Notes under the pieces: model-generated
What the model was told of the DNA's origin: nothing
The model's input: only the letters and a program-made list of their open reading frames with translations
The model's database searches: none
Shown: piece after piece, positions 9,929 through 19,574 of the stretch
Numbering within the stretch: the first letter of the stretch is position 1
How the letters are laid out: every line of letters begins with the position of its first letter
Source: Fodinibius salsisoli
GTDB taxonomy: Bacteria > Bacteroidota > Rhodothermia > Balneolales > Balneolaceae
Direction: 5' to 3'
DNA length: 64,000 nucleotides
NCBI RefSeq assembly: GCF_026229185.1
Contig: NZ_JAGGJA010000001.1
Location: 124,001 to 188,000, forward strand
Made by a program: the position numbers and the translations under genes

Positions 9929-10017
9929 CCTTCCCCCTTCGAAGGGGGACAGAGACCGTGGAATGCCACAATGTGGCCCCGGCTTGCCGGGATTCCACAA
10001 GGGCAGGGGGATGACTG
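9929..10017. repeat. GC-rich palindromic intergenic element, copy A
   Basis: A compact nested-palindrome element lies between rhaM and the PL11 gene. It contains the perfect palindrome CCCCCTTCGAAGGGGG (9933-9948), an outer GTGGAAT/ATTCCAC pair, and an inner GCCCCGGCTTGCCGGG-type hairpin around 9977-9991, ending in a GGGCAGGGGG block. On the minus strand it would form a strong stem in the leader of the PL11 message. It resembles the CCCCT/AGGGG-arm elements at 19575, 41483 and 42722 in design, though not in exact sequence. Confidence 0.75.
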
Positions 10018-10077
10018 CCTTTTAATTTATCTTGGAGCCTTGATCTTTGAGATATCGTAATCATATGTTCAATAATA

Positions 10078-10386
10078 TCATTTTAACTGAAAGACTTTTT
10101 TAAGCGGTTTTTCCACCGGGGAATTATCCGGATTAGTATCCATAATATCTTTCATGTATTTCCACCATTTTTGGACTACGGGATTGCTTGAAACATCCTG
10201 ATGCTCATCCTCGAGCTCCTGGTAGGCAAATAATGTACCCGTCTCTTCATCCAGGTATATGAGGTATTTACGAATTCCGGACTCCGCAAGCAGCTGTTCC
10301 AGCTCCGGCCATATTTCATCATGTCGCCGCTTATACTCTTCTTCATAGCCCGGCTTCAGCTTCATCGTAAAGGCGTGTTGTTTCAT
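10078..10386 (-). CDS. rhaM: L-rhamnose mutarotase
   Basis: A 102-aa cytoplasmic mutarotase that interconverts alpha- and beta-L-rhamnopyranose. It follows the RhaM family almost end to end: MKQHAFTMKLKPGYEEEY, then RRHDEIWPELE with the catalytic-type His22, Tyr41 in KYLIYLDEETG, the WWKYM block (residues 74-78) and the NPDNSP motif near the C-terminus. The length matches the family norm of about 104 aa. It follows the sulfatase gene by 12 bp and is the only intracellular enzyme in this half of the locus. This supports L-rhamnose as a main product of the locus. The isomerase, kinase and aldolase of rhamnose catabolism are not in the window. Confidence 0.96.
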   Translation of the reverse strand: MKQHAFTMKLKPGYEEEYKRRHDEIWPELEQLLAESGIRKYLIYLDEETGTLFAYQELEDEHQDVSSNPVVQKWWKYMKDIMDTNPDNSPVEKPLKKVFQLK

Positions 10387-10398
10387 AATCTTATCCTG

Positions 10399-11796
10399 TC
10401 ATTCAATCGTATAATTTACGCTATCGGCATCCGCTGAAAACTCCTGTTCCAGCCTTTTCTTCATCCCAGCGACTTTCTTAGGATATTTATCCATAACATT
10501 GTTTATCTCTTGCGGATCTTCAGCAAGCTGGTAGAGTTCATAGTCCGGCTCTTCATCCGGATGTCGGGTTCGAATGATTTTCCAACCCTGCGTAATGAAA
10601 CTTTCCTGCAGATGACCCCGAATATAAACCTCGCGTTCTTTCTCATAATCCTGATCCTGACCGGATACCTGAGGCCAAATATTTCGACCTTCAATACTAC
10701 AAGGCTGGGTATCTACGCCCGCAAGCGCTAAAAATGTCGGCATCAAATCTGTTACATTTACTAACTTATTGAAAGCACCTTGGTTGAGTTGCCCATCCCA
10801 GTAAAGTACAGCCGGCACCCTTATGCCGCCTTCATAATTTGAGGTTTTCCATCCACGATAGGGCTGATTACTGCCCAGCGTCCGATTGGGACCAAACTTG
10901 CCGTCGTACTGCCAGTCGGGCACCCATTCCTCCTGGGCACCGTTATCACTCATAAAAAGCACCAGCGTGTTTTCTTCGAGGCCCTCTTTCTTCAGGGTTG
11001 CTATAAGCTGCCCTATGCCGTGATCCATATGCGTCATCGCCGCAGCATAATCCAGGCGCGAGGTGTCGCTAATAACCCCTTGATATCTTTCTTTCCACTT
11101 TTCTTCTTCCTGCAAAGGCGTATGCGGAGCACTGTAGGCAACCTGTAAAAAGAAAGGGCTATTCTGATCTCTTTTTTGGCTCAGCCAGTCAATTGCTTCC
11201 TGAGTAATCAGGTCGGTAGCATGCCCTTCTTCGTCGATCAGCTTGCCATTCTTGTACCAGCTGGCGTCGCCGTTTTTATAGTTGTGGGTATACTGATCAA
11301 TCTGGCCGTGCAGGAAACCATAAGAATAATCAAATCCATAGGCGCCCGGACCACTTTCCGTGGTCAATCCCAGATGCCATTTGCCCATCAAGGCCGTTTG
11401 GTAGCCGGCTTGCTGTAATGCTTGAGGAAGAGTGGTGATAGAGTCGGGCAACGCCTTTTTGCTTCTGCCGCTTATGGGAACGACGATGCCCATTCTGCTG
11501 GCGGGCATCCCGGTCAGGAAAGCTGCACGGGTGGGCGAGCAGGTTGGAGCCACATAGAATCGAGAGAGAGCGACCCCACTTGATGCCATTGAATCGATAT
11601 TGGGCGTCTCAATTTCGGATCCGTGATAGCCGACATCATTCCAGCCCGCATCATCGGCCATAATAACCAGAATATTGGGCCGCTGGGTCTGCTGCGAATC
11701 GTCTGATCCTGAACAAGATACGGTCAGCAAAGAAACCAGCAGAGCAATAACTGCCATAAAAAAACTACATTTATTGCTGTCATTATCTTGCACCAT
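10399..11796 (-). CDS. S1-type sulfatase (FGly-dependent)
   Basis: A 465-aa exported sulfatase of the alkaline-phosphatase-like superfamily. The N-terminus has a hydrophobic signal followed by a lipoprotein-like Cys28 (LTVSC), though the lipobox is not ideal. The metal-binding start (NILVIMADDAGWNDVGYHG) and the formylglycine signature C86-S-P-T-R are intact, with the downstream GYQTALMGKWHLG and FLQVAYSAPHTPL blocks expected for the family. It needs a formylglycine-generating enzyme, which is not in the window. It lies between the GH31 gene (15 bp upstream) and rhaM (12 bp downstream) and is clearly part of the same operon. The target is probably a sulfated sugar on the same glycan; the subfamily was not resolved. 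Confidence 0.93.
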   Translation of the reverse strand: MVQDNDSNKCSFFMAVIALLVSLLTVSCSGSDDSQQTQRPNILVIMADDAGWNDVGYHGSEIETPNIDSMASSGVALSRFYVAPTCSPTRAAFLTGMPASRMGIVVPISGRSKKALPDSITTLPQALQQAGYQTALMGKWHLGLTTESGPGAYGFDYSYGFLHGQIDQYTHNYKNGDASWYKNGKLIDEEGHATDLITQEAIDWLSQKRDQNSPFFLQVAYSAPHTPLQEEEKWKERYQGVISDTSRLDYAAAMTHMDHGIGQLIATLKKEGLEENTLVLFMSDNGAQEEWVPDWQYDGKFGPNRTLGSNQPYRGWKTSNYEGGIRVPAVLYWDGQLNQGAFNKLVNVTDLMPTFLALAGVDTQPCSIEGRNIWPQVSGQDQDYEKEREVYIRGHLQESFITQGWKIIRTRHPDEEPDYELYQLAEDPQEINNVMDKYPKKVAGMKKRLEQEFSADADSVNYTIE

Positions 11797-11811
11797 AGTA
11801 CTGATAGATAA

Positions 11812-14346
11812 TCATTTTTCGATTGTAGCCGTAATGTCATCGCTACTACTGCCCGAAAGACGAATGTGCAGCTGACCGGACTCCTCATCAAAATACCAAG
11901 CGGCACTATGTATGTCATCCCTAAACGCAGCCAAACTTGACGCAGAAGAAATTTGCGTGCCATCTTCTTCAACGGCATCGGGTTTGTCGTCAAGATGGAC
12001 AAGCAGCTTATAGCCTCGCTCCGGCACCTCGTAATCTCCTTCGGGAGCTTCGACTCCAACCTCAATTTGATCATCAGAGTCCTCGGAGCTTATGGATGTT
12101 ATAGCATATTCCCCGTTTTCGTAATCCTTGCTGCTTCCGTCATCATCATAGATCTCAAAAGAAGACGTTCCGTGGGGAAAGATCTCCAGCGTCAGCGTAT
12201 CCGCGGGCTGCTCGCCCAGCGATTCAATATTATTTCGTTGTGGAAGGATCCCCCCAGCCTTGACAAAGAGCGGCAACTTTTCCAGTGGAGTCACAATATT
12301 ATGATACTCTTTGCCTTTGTACTCTTTGCCGGTCCAGTAATCGTACCAGGTTCCCTCTGGCAGATATACAATGCGAGTCTTTGCCCCTTTGGTCGTCACC
12401 GGCGCCACCAGCAGGTTATCTCCTAACAGGTATTCATCATCAATGCCGTATACATTTTCATCATCCTGATATTCAAGCACCAGCGCGCGCATCAGCGGCA
12501 TGCCGGTATTGTGCATCTCCCAGGCTTCGCTGTAGATATAGGGAATAAACCGATACCGCATGCGATCATACTTTTTGAAGATACGCTGAGCTTCCTCCCC
12601 GTAGTTCCAAGGTTCTTTGTAGCCGGGGTGATCCATCCCAAAAACATGCGCTATGGGACTAAACATGCCAAATTGCGACCATCGGATATATAGCTCAGGA
12701 TCAGCTTTGTGCTCAAACCCACCCATATTGTGCGACCAGTAGCCCACACCAGAAAGGCCCATATTCAGTCCTGCCCGGATGACCGGCTCAAAATATTGCC
12801 ACTCACTAGGCCAGTCACCCGCCCAGATGTATGGATACCGCTGGATACCGGCATAGCCTTCGCGCGTGAGATTAAATCCCCGCATGTTATTTTCTTTGCT
12901 AAATCGTTCAAACGGCACCTTGGCATAGGCCACCGGAAAGACATTGTGTAGTCGCTCGGCATCTTTGCCTTGTGGACCGACTTTATTGCTTTCATTCGCT
13001 TTACGTCCAAAGGCACTTCCCTCATCCGTTTTAAAGAACATCGCGCCCTGTTCCACCACCATGCTGACGCCATTCTCCCACCACCAATCTATGGCGGTAG
13101 AATCAAAGAAATTCACAAACTCACCGGAATTATCCGGCTCTGGGTAGACCATATTCGCCTCCCGGGCGCGATCCAGCAAGTTATACTTTTTTCCATTATC
13201 GTAACGGGGACGCACATGCAGGCCTACCATATCGTAGCCCATGGCATACAGACTGTCGAACATGGCCGTGGGATTATCGAAAGTTTCGCGCCACTCGAAA
13301 GTAGTAGAACCGTGGCCATTCTTTCCGAAGATGCGCCAGGTTGAATCCAGATGCAGGATATCGGCCGGGATGCCAAGCTCTTTAAACTTGCGGCCCAGAT
13401 TGACCACATAATCGGTGGAGGTATGTTCCTCATGTCCCCAAGTGCCCCCGCTGTACGTTCCCACATTGAGTCCGTGGGTAGCTTTAGGCGTCAACGGAGA
13501 CTTGCCGGTCACTTCAGTATAACTATCCAGGATGGAAGGGAATTCGGGTCCGTGAATAAAATAGTAATCCAATTCGCCAGCTGCTTTGAAGGAGTAACTA
13601 TCTGGATTGGAATGCCCCATATCCCAGGTAGATCTATAGGGCGTATGGAAAAAGATACCGTACCCGCGCGTACTCATAAAGAAGGGTACCGGGCTGTAAT
13701 TGGCCTCGAGAATGTTATAGGCACCAACAATATGCGGACGTCCCAGTCCCCGCCCTACATTCAGCTTAATCTTTTTACCCCGCTGATTGACGAAGTCCAT
13801 ACGTTCGCCGAACCCAAAAAACTGTTCTTCCGGGAAGAGCTTCTTCTTAACAGATACCGTATCTTGGTTCTTTACCATACCGCCTCCAGAACTGGCCAGC
13901 TTCTCTGTGGATAGTAACTCCCCACCTGACGAGTAAAAAGCGATTCGCAACGGAGCAGTTGAAACACGCAAGCGCAGATCGGTTGTCTCAAAATCATAAA
14001 AACCATCGCCCTCCGAAGACTCAACCTGCACCGGTCCCCAGTCATATTGGGTGACCATCCAGGGTTCCGGTTCCGCGAACTCTCCATCCCAACTGGCCCG
14101 CACCCGCACCATAGATGGAGTACAGAACTCCAGTTTAATATCGGCATTCGAAGTTGGAATCGTAATGATGTTACCTTCTTTTTCCCATTGCCCCACTGCA
14201 TCTCCCGGTGTTACCTGGGCATTCACCGGGTTGGCTATCAAGAAACAAAAAACGATACTCATGACAACTGACCAAGAGGTCTGCAAATTCCAATTGACAG
14301 CTGATGCTTCTGTTTGACTATACTTCACCCAATAATTCATCTTCAC
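11812..14346 (-). CDS. GH31 family alpha-glycosidase
   Basis: An exported 844-aa GH31 enzyme. The signal peptide is preceded by a long N-terminal region and ends near PVNAQ (residue 44); a start at Met29 would also give a short signal. After a beta-sandwich domain, the (beta/alpha)8 core shows LHLDSTW, the nucleophile region FFKTDEGSAFG with Asp441, and the acid/base region WAGDWPSEW with Asp511. The GFEHKADPELYIRWSQFGMFSP block follows, and C-terminal beta domains complete the family architecture. GH31 members include alpha-glucosidases, alpha-xylosidases and alpha-galactosidases; the exact specificity cannot be read here. It is co-transcribed with the sulfatase (15 bp) and probably trims side chains of the pectic glycan. 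Confidence 0.92.
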   Translation of the reverse strand: MKMNYWVKYSQTEASAVNWNLQTSWSVVMSIVFCFLIANPVNAQVTPGDAVGQWEKEGNIITIPTSNADIKLEFCTPSMVRVRASWDGEFAEPEPWMVTQYDWGPVQVESSEGDGFYDFETTDLRLRVSTAPLRIAFYSSGGELLSTEKLASSGGGMVKNQDTVSVKKKLFPEEQFFGFGERMDFVNQRGKKIKLNVGRGLGRPHIVGAYNILEANYSPVPFFMSTRGYGIFFHTPYRSTWDMGHSNPDSYSFKAAGELDYYFIHGPEFPSILDSYTEVTGKSPLTPKATHGLNVGTYSGGTWGHEEHTSTDYVVNLGRKFKELGIPADILHLDSTWRIFGKNGHGSTTFEWRETFDNPTAMFDSLYAMGYDMVGLHVRPRYDNGKKYNLLDRAREANMVYPEPDNSGEFVNFFDSTAIDWWWENGVSMVVEQGAMFFKTDEGSAFGRKANESNKVGPQGKDAERLHNVFPVAYAKVPFERFSKENNMRGFNLTREGYAGIQRYPYIWAGDWPSEWQYFEPVIRAGLNMGLSGVGYWSHNMGGFEHKADPELYIRWSQFGMFSPIAHVFGMDHPGYKEPWNYGEEAQRIFKKYDRMRYRFIPYIYSEAWEMHNTGMPLMRALVLEYQDDENVYGIDDEYLLGDNLLVAPVTTKGAKTRIVYLPEGTWYDYWTGKEYKGKEYHNIVTPLEKLPLFVKAGGILPQRNNIESLGEQPADTLTLEIFPHGTSSFEIYDDDGSSKDYENGEYAITSISSEDSDDQIEVGVEAPEGDYEVPERGYKLLVHLDDKPDAVEEDGTQISSASSLAAFRDDIHSAAWYFDEESGQLHIRLSGSSSDDITATIEK

Positions 14347-14382
14347 AATTTTGATCCTGTTAGTTCTAATTACGTAGTGCTT

Positions 14383-16539
14383 TTACTGCATTTTCTCAAT
14401 GTTTTCCCACCTGATGTTCCACTTTCCGTTATCCGGGAAGCCCGGGGTCTCCGTGTCAGGTCCGTTTTCCCATCCAGCGACCATCATGGCTACAGCGGTT
14501 AGTAAACCACCGTTGCCCGGCAGATACAACCGCAGCCGTTTATCCTGATAGTTATGTCCATTCTTCAGGTAGGTATTTTTGTTCATATCCATAAACAGGG
14601 CATCCACGGCCTTCTCGGGCATATCCAGTTTAGCAGCCGCCATGGCTATCATCGGATAATCCCAGCCCCAGGTACTCTCCCATATCCAGTGATCCTCAAT
14701 TTCATGATAGGTATTGGTCATAATCGACTCATCAACCAGCTCTGCCGAGGGGAGCATTCCATAGGCCCCGAGCACCACCGGGTGGTCATGCCGATATTTG
14801 TCGTTGGTATAAGCATTGGGTGTGAGTGCATTCGGAAGGTATAGGTTATCCTTCCGGGGTAGTGGCGCAAGATTATCCGCTATCTTCTGCCACCCTTTGT
14901 TGACAGGTAAATCCAACCGTTCCCTCCATTTCTGAGCAACCGACAAACCATAATGCCAGTAGGCCATCTCAAAGGGTGGATCTTTGGTGTTCATGGTTTC
15001 AAACAACTCCTGGGCAGGCTTTACGGGTCGGGTCAAATGGTACTTTCCGTCGGTAGAATCATAGGTTGCAAAGGAAGCCATAAACTCAGCCGTAGCAAAC
15101 ACACGGTCCTTATACTTTTCAAGCACTTCTTGACTTGGATTTTGCCGATAAAGCTCTTCTGCAAAATAGATGGGATGCGGTTGCTGCCAAACCAATACTT
15201 CACCCACGCTTGAAGGACTTTTACGTCCACCGGGACCCGTCATTTTTTGCCAGCGCACGCCATCATACCCCTGCCACTCTGCCGTTCCCCGGGCTTCATC
15301 CATCACTTTAGTGTACCAATCAAGGCTATTTTCTAAATATTCAATGCGATTCCAGAGCGCATAGTGCACTCCGTGCCACCAGTGCATTTCCAGGTGAAAT
15401 TTGCCGTACCAGCTGTTCATCGTCAGACCTGTCTCCTGGGGTGGCAGCGAGCCACTGGTCTGGATCTTGGTTAAATATTGCGATAAAACAACTCGTCGCT
15501 CGAGTTCTTCCGCCCGCGGATCGGTGGAGCCGGAAAAATCAATCGCGCCGCCACTCTCCCAAAAGGCTTCCCATTGCTGCCGACTGTTTTCTGCCGTCGC
15601 TTCAAATTCATCGGGTCCCTCTTCCTCTTCACTGAAGAGTACATTAAAGGCAAAGGTATCTTCAACGGTTTGAGGGGAAAGCTGAAAATGATGGGTTCCG
15701 ACTTCCGTCAATTTTCCAGCAGACTCCCACTGCAGATCAAGCCGGTAGTTTGTTTCATCCAGCGTTCTCTGAAGCCGGGCTTCATAATCAGACCCAGTGA
15801 TCAACTCTGTTTCATGTCGGTCGGGTTTAGTCCAGTCATAGCCCGGACAAACATGACAATCACTTCCATAAGGAAACTGGAATTTCACCTTAAGACGATT
15901 CTTGGCCACAAGCGGTGATTCGATGCGTACCGATATTTGATCCTGTTCCTGGTGGGCAAACAGCTCTACCCGTACGGGCTCACCATCTACCGTGTATTGG
16001 CTTTCAATTTTGCCGGTCCATAGATTCAGCGTTTGATCGATATTCTGTATATCCTGGATATCGGCCTCTTCTCCGTTTTCTTTCAGCAATGTTAGTCCCA
16101 CTAATCCCAAATGTAGACGATGCGGATTGGTTCGCAGCCAGTGGGCCGCCTCAGCGCCTCGTCCTTCATCCGGTTGTACAGCATAGGGCACTTCCCGACC
16201 GTCATCCGTGGTATAATATTTTGCTACGTCTTCCATGATATAGTTGCCGGTATTCGGGAAACTGTGCCATCCCCACTGCGACTGCGTGCCCAGCGGAATG
16301 CCCCGCTCGTAAAATTCCGGAAAGGTTTGAAGTCCTGTAGCCCCAACAGTAAAAGCAAATTCACCATTGCCTACGGACAAAGAATTCAATGAGTCAAACT
16401 CCATTATCTCCACATTATGGCGAGTGACCAAGGCATGGCGATCAATAAAATTTTGGGCTTGCAACCCGTTGTTAATCCCCATCAATAAAACTATGAGCAG
16501 TGTATTAAAAACAAATAGAAACGGCCGTTTTTTAAACAT
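14383..16539 (-). CDS. Exported six-hairpin glycosidase, GH65-like, specificity unknown
   Basis: A 718-aa exported protein with an (alpha/alpha)6 six-hairpin core. An N-terminal beta-sandwich starts HNVEIMEFDSLNSLSVGNGEFAFTV-like, as in GH65/GH95-related enzymes. The helical core carries LPPQETGLTMNSWYGKFHLEMHWWHGVHYALWNR and a C-terminal HWIWESTWGWDYPM block. The start was moved from 16605 to Met23 (16539), which gives a normal signal peptide ending near GLQAQ. It is preceded by a 262-bp gap containing a LacI-type palindrome at 16683-16698, so it may start its own transcript with GH31, the sulfatase, rhaM, PL11 and GH106. The family is not certain; an unsaturated-galacturonyl hydrolase role is possible because no GH105 or GH88 gene is present. 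Confidence 0.7.
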   Translation of the reverse strand: MFKKRPFLFVFNTLLIVLLMGINNGLQAQNFIDRHALVTRHNVEIMEFDSLNSLSVGNGEFAFTVGATGLQTFPEFYERGIPLGTQSQWGWHSFPNTGNYIMEDVAKYYTTDDGREVPYAVQPDEGRGAEAAHWLRTNPHRLHLGLVGLTLLKENGEEADIQDIQNIDQTLNLWTGKIESQYTVDGEPVRVELFAHQEQDQISVRIESPLVAKNRLKVKFQFPYGSDCHVCPGYDWTKPDRHETELITGSDYEARLQRTLDETNYRLDLQWESAGKLTEVGTHHFQLSPQTVEDTFAFNVLFSEEEEGPDEFEATAENSRQQWEAFWESGGAIDFSGSTDPRAEELERRVVLSQYLTKIQTSGSLPPQETGLTMNSWYGKFHLEMHWWHGVHYALWNRIEYLENSLDWYTKVMDEARGTAEWQGYDGVRWQKMTGPGGRKSPSSVGEVLVWQQPHPIYFAEELYRQNPSQEVLEKYKDRVFATAEFMASFATYDSTDGKYHLTRPVKPAQELFETMNTKDPPFEMAYWHYGLSVAQKWRERLDLPVNKGWQKIADNLAPLPRKDNLYLPNALTPNAYTNDKYRHDHPVVLGAYGMLPSAELVDESIMTNTYHEIEDHWIWESTWGWDYPMIAMAAAKLDMPEKAVDALFMDMNKNTYLKNGHNYQDKRLRLYLPGNGGLLTAVAMMVAGWENGPDTETPGFPDNGKWNIRWENIEKMQ

Positions 16540-16681
16540 GCTCACAATTAGCAAGGAGATATATTTTAAGTCCCTTGTTTTTTTACAATATCTATCAATC
16601 ATCACAATGTTTATGGTTATGTTCTTGCGCTCTCAGGTCTGTAAAAGTTCTTATTCTTGGCACCATTTCAATTAAACAAAG

Positions 16682-16699
16682 AGTACAATCGATTGCACA
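16682..16699. promoter_or_regulatory. LacI-type operator palindrome, site 1
   Basis: The 16-mer GTACAATCGATTGCAC (16683-16698) is a palindrome around a central CG with one mismatched pair; the core CAATCGATTG is perfect. A central CG and inverted half-sites are typical of LacI-family operators. A 17-bp run is identical to the site at 26207-26223. It lies about 140 bp before the start of the six-hairpin gene. The cognate regulator is not in the window. Confidence 0.7.
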
Positions 16700-16801
16700 G
16701 ATTGATCCAAGTTATTCCAAATTCGGTGCTCCAACTTCTAAGAGGGAACCAAACTCTTTTTCTACTGTGTTTTCTTTTTTCAGGTATTGAAAGATGACTT
16801 T

Positions 16802-19519
16802 TTAATTCCACGCGGGATGCTTTTCCGGCATCTGGTTTTCTATAAGTTCCAGGATCTGGATGGCATTCAGGCACCATTGTGCCGTTTCATTCGTTGAGGT
16901 CCAGGGACTCACTTCCATCGGGTGGAGGACCTCCGGACCAGAAATATTTATTGTTTCAAAACGCTGTTCGGGTTTTGGCCAGCCAGAGTTACCCAGGAAA
17001 TCTTTCCAAGCGCGCTCTGCCAGTTTGGGATCATCCAGCTGAACAGCAGCATAAGCCGTCAATCGTGCATGCCACGACTTAAAATTGCCATCGCCAACTG
17101 TTCCATCCGAAGAACTGCGGTCAGGTGAATCTTGTGGTATTGAATAGAGTCGGCTATAATTCAGAAATGTTTCTTCAAACCCTTCATGATCGATTAGATC
17201 CGTCAGCTCAAATAAAACTTCAGCTCCGCCCATAATCATGAGCAGGTGCGAGGTGTGATGGTCATACGGTTGTGCTGTATCATTCAGCAAACGACCGGTT
17301 TCCGGATAAAAGCCCAGTACGCCCGGACCTGAAAACAGCCCGTACCTCATCGACGCAATGCTGTCGAAGCCGTTCTTAATTTTCTCCAGATACTTTTCAT
17401 CCCCGGTACGTTCCCAGGCCGTCATCCAGTTACCTGCCAGGGCAAGCCAGTCGGGTCCTACCCGCAATCGTGTTGGGGCTTCGGTTGGATATTCGTCTGC
17501 AGGCATAGCCTTTCTCATAGGATCAAGTTTTGTATAAGACTCTTCGGTATCACTCACATTATGCATCAGGTCACCCGTGCGTTCGTCAGTGGTCAGGTAG
17601 TAGTAAAAACGTCGCAGGGCAGCCTGGCTGATCCGTGCTTCCTTGGCTCCATCGCCCCAATGAATTACATTGTGGCGAGTACCCAAATCTTCAAACCGTC
17701 CGGAATGGTACACATCCACTTCTCCAGTGTGGCGCGTCATGGCTTCGGCCATCCGGAAGATATCCTCGCGACCGGTGCGCAGATAGCTGTACCATAGCCA
17801 CATATCTGGAACCAATTCTGAATTAGCCCAGGCAAATCCCCCGACGTCGTATCGCCATTTATGGCGCACCCCGTCATAGCTGTGCATTACATCCCCATAG
17901 TCCCAGAAACCGTACCAACGACGCTGTTCAATCTCTTTCTGATATACCTCAATGGCCGCATCAAGTTTATCTTCTATCCATCGCTTGCCCGGAGATGAGC
18001 GATCGGGCAGACTCCAGACTCCAAATACATTGGCAGAGTGCAGATACTCCGGTGAGGCTGTAAGCAGGGGCGGATTTTGGCTGACATTAGACTTTGTAGC
18101 ATATTTTTTGTGTGAAGCAACCGATCCTTCTGGAAAAAGTGTTAATACATGTGTCCGTGCCACCCCATTAGCAATGCTAAACCCTTCCTGCACATCTTCG
18201 TAGCTGGCCTGTAAGCCATGGGCTTCAGTATCATAGTGGCGCATATCCATGGCCGGGGCTTCCGGCGACCACATCCAGACGTTGAGTGTTGCGACATCCT
18301 TAGTGGCGTCATTAATCTCGAGGTGAGACGGATACGTCTGCCAAAAATTTTGAAGTCCAACGCCCAGACCACCACTGACATCTCCCACAAAAGCAAAGCC
18401 GCTAGCGCGTGTGCCGGCGCCTGCTGCAATCCATTGCCCCTTGGGGCTCGTCCGTTTTTGAATGGTAAAGCCATCCGGACTCTCCTGCACTAATTTGAAA
18501 TCATTCCAGTCAGCTAAATCATTAATCAAACCTTGAACCGGTGGTTCAAATTCTTCTACGTTGGGCACGCGATTCCCCTTCTCCTGGGCGGGATAGACCG
18601 ACTCATCTTGGTAGCTGATGCGACGGCGGCTGGCCAACGGCTTTACCGGCTCGGCCCAAAGTCCCTGATCTTTCCCAGAGAAGCGAATGTGCCGGTTATG
18701 TACCTGCTCCCGCATAGGAACATCAAACTGGAGACCAAGTCCCTTAATGAAATCCTGTTGTTGGTTACCATCGTAGGTAAACGAGTGGACCATTTTTACT
18801 GGATTACTATCCGCATAAAAATAAAGTCGCACTGTAAAAGGCAGCCATTCGAGGGTTCCCTGGACTGCCTGATGCCTACCATCGAAACGGATTACCGCTC
18901 GAACCGGGCCATCCTGCTCAATACGTACCGAGTCAATACGGCTCACTGTTTTTTCCCGATTTGGTGGATTCAAAACATCCTCTCCGGGACCTTCCTGGTG
19001 TATCGCCACCAGTCGTGCAGAACCTGCTACTTTACGACCGTCAACCACGATAGAGTCGATAAGTGAACGCCCTCTCTCAGCCAAATGAGTTGCCATAGTC
19101 CCATTTTTTATCTTAATCTGTCCATCCTCTCGTTCGACTGAAAGTGGCGAGTCCAGCTGATTAGCTTCTTCTTTTTTCTCCACAACGGATAGCGTCAAAG
19201 GACCTTCATTTGTGGTATCAACCGTCGTAGCTAACCCGACCCATTTTAAGGATCCATCTGGCCAGTAAGCCGTAGGCCAGCTCTGTACAGGCAATCTACT
19301 TCCATTAGCCGTGGCAAGTGTAAACTGGATTCCTTTTTTTACTTCACCTTGTGGAAATGGCACTCCCCAACTCACGCCTGCAGGCACGTCGGGCGCTTGG
19401 TCTTTAAGCCAGTGTAATTTCACTCCGGAATCCTGACCTTGAGCAACTAACTCAAAGTTCATTCCAACACAGACAAAGACAAAACCAAGTACAACTAAAC
19501 TCTGTAAAACCTTTTTCAT
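16802..19519 (-). CDS. PL26-type exo-rhamnogalacturonan lyase (PcRGLX/YetA-like)
   Basis: An exported 905-aa protein with the three-part layout of PcRGLX/YetA-like proteins. An N-terminal RIFT-barrel-type domain runs from VKLHWLKDQAPDVPAGVSWGVPFPQG through WPDGSLKWVGL. A central beta-rich domain contains the ASGFAFVGDVSGGLGVGLQNFWQ region. The helical toroid includes RWYGFWDYGDVMHSYDG, HTGEVDVYHSGRFEDLGTRHN and HLLMIMGGAEVLFEL. Family PL26 members release unsaturated rhamnogalacturonan units from chain ends. The signal peptide ends near ELVAQ. It lies between the CE12 esterase (a 250-bp gap with repeat copy B) and the six-hairpin gene. The family assignment rests on recalled architecture and context. 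Confidence 0.82.
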   Translation of the reverse strand: MKKVLQSLVVLGFVFVCVGMNFELVAQGQDSGVKLHWLKDQAPDVPAGVSWGVPFPQGEVKKGIQFTLATANGSRLPVQSWPTAYWPDGSLKWVGLATTVDTTNEGPLTLSVVEKKEEANQLDSPLSVEREDGQIKIKNGTMATHLAERGRSLIDSIVVDGRKVAGSARLVAIHQEGPGEDVLNPPNREKTVSRIDSVRIEQDGPVRAVIRFDGRHQAVQGTLEWLPFTVRLYFYADSNPVKMVHSFTYDGNQQQDFIKGLGLQFDVPMREQVHNRHIRFSGKDQGLWAEPVKPLASRRRISYQDESVYPAQEKGNRVPNVEEFEPPVQGLINDLADWNDFKLVQESPDGFTIQKRTSPKGQWIAAGAGTRASGFAFVGDVSGGLGVGLQNFWQTYPSHLEINDATKDVATLNVWMWSPEAPAMDMRHYDTEAHGLQASYEDVQEGFSIANGVARTHVLTLFPEGSVASHKKYATKSNVSQNPPLLTASPEYLHSANVFGVWSLPDRSSPGKRWIEDKLDAAIEVYQKEIEQRRWYGFWDYGDVMHSYDGVRHKWRYDVGGFAWANSELVPDMWLWYSYLRTGREDIFRMAEAMTRHTGEVDVYHSGRFEDLGTRHNVIHWGDGAKEARISQAALRRFYYYLTTDERTGDLMHNVSDTEESYTKLDPMRKAMPADEYPTEAPTRLRVGPDWLALAGNWMTAWERTGDEKYLEKIKNGFDSIASMRYGLFSGPGVLGFYPETGRLLNDTAQPYDHHTSHLLMIMGGAEVLFELTDLIDHEGFEETFLNYSRLYSIPQDSPDRSSSDGTVGDGNFKSWHARLTAYAAVQLDDPKLAERAWKDFLGNSGWPKPEQRFETINISGPEVLHPMEVSPWTSTNETAQWCLNAIQILELIENQMPEKHPAWN

Positions 19520-19574
19520 TCTTTAATTTTTTGATAGTTAACATCAGTTCGATGTAAGAAATAAGCTATAAAAA

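Noticed and set aside
9900-10064. N-terminal 55-codon extension of the PL11 frame
   Set aside because: It runs through repeat copy A, has no homology to lyases, and a standard signal peptide starts at Met56.
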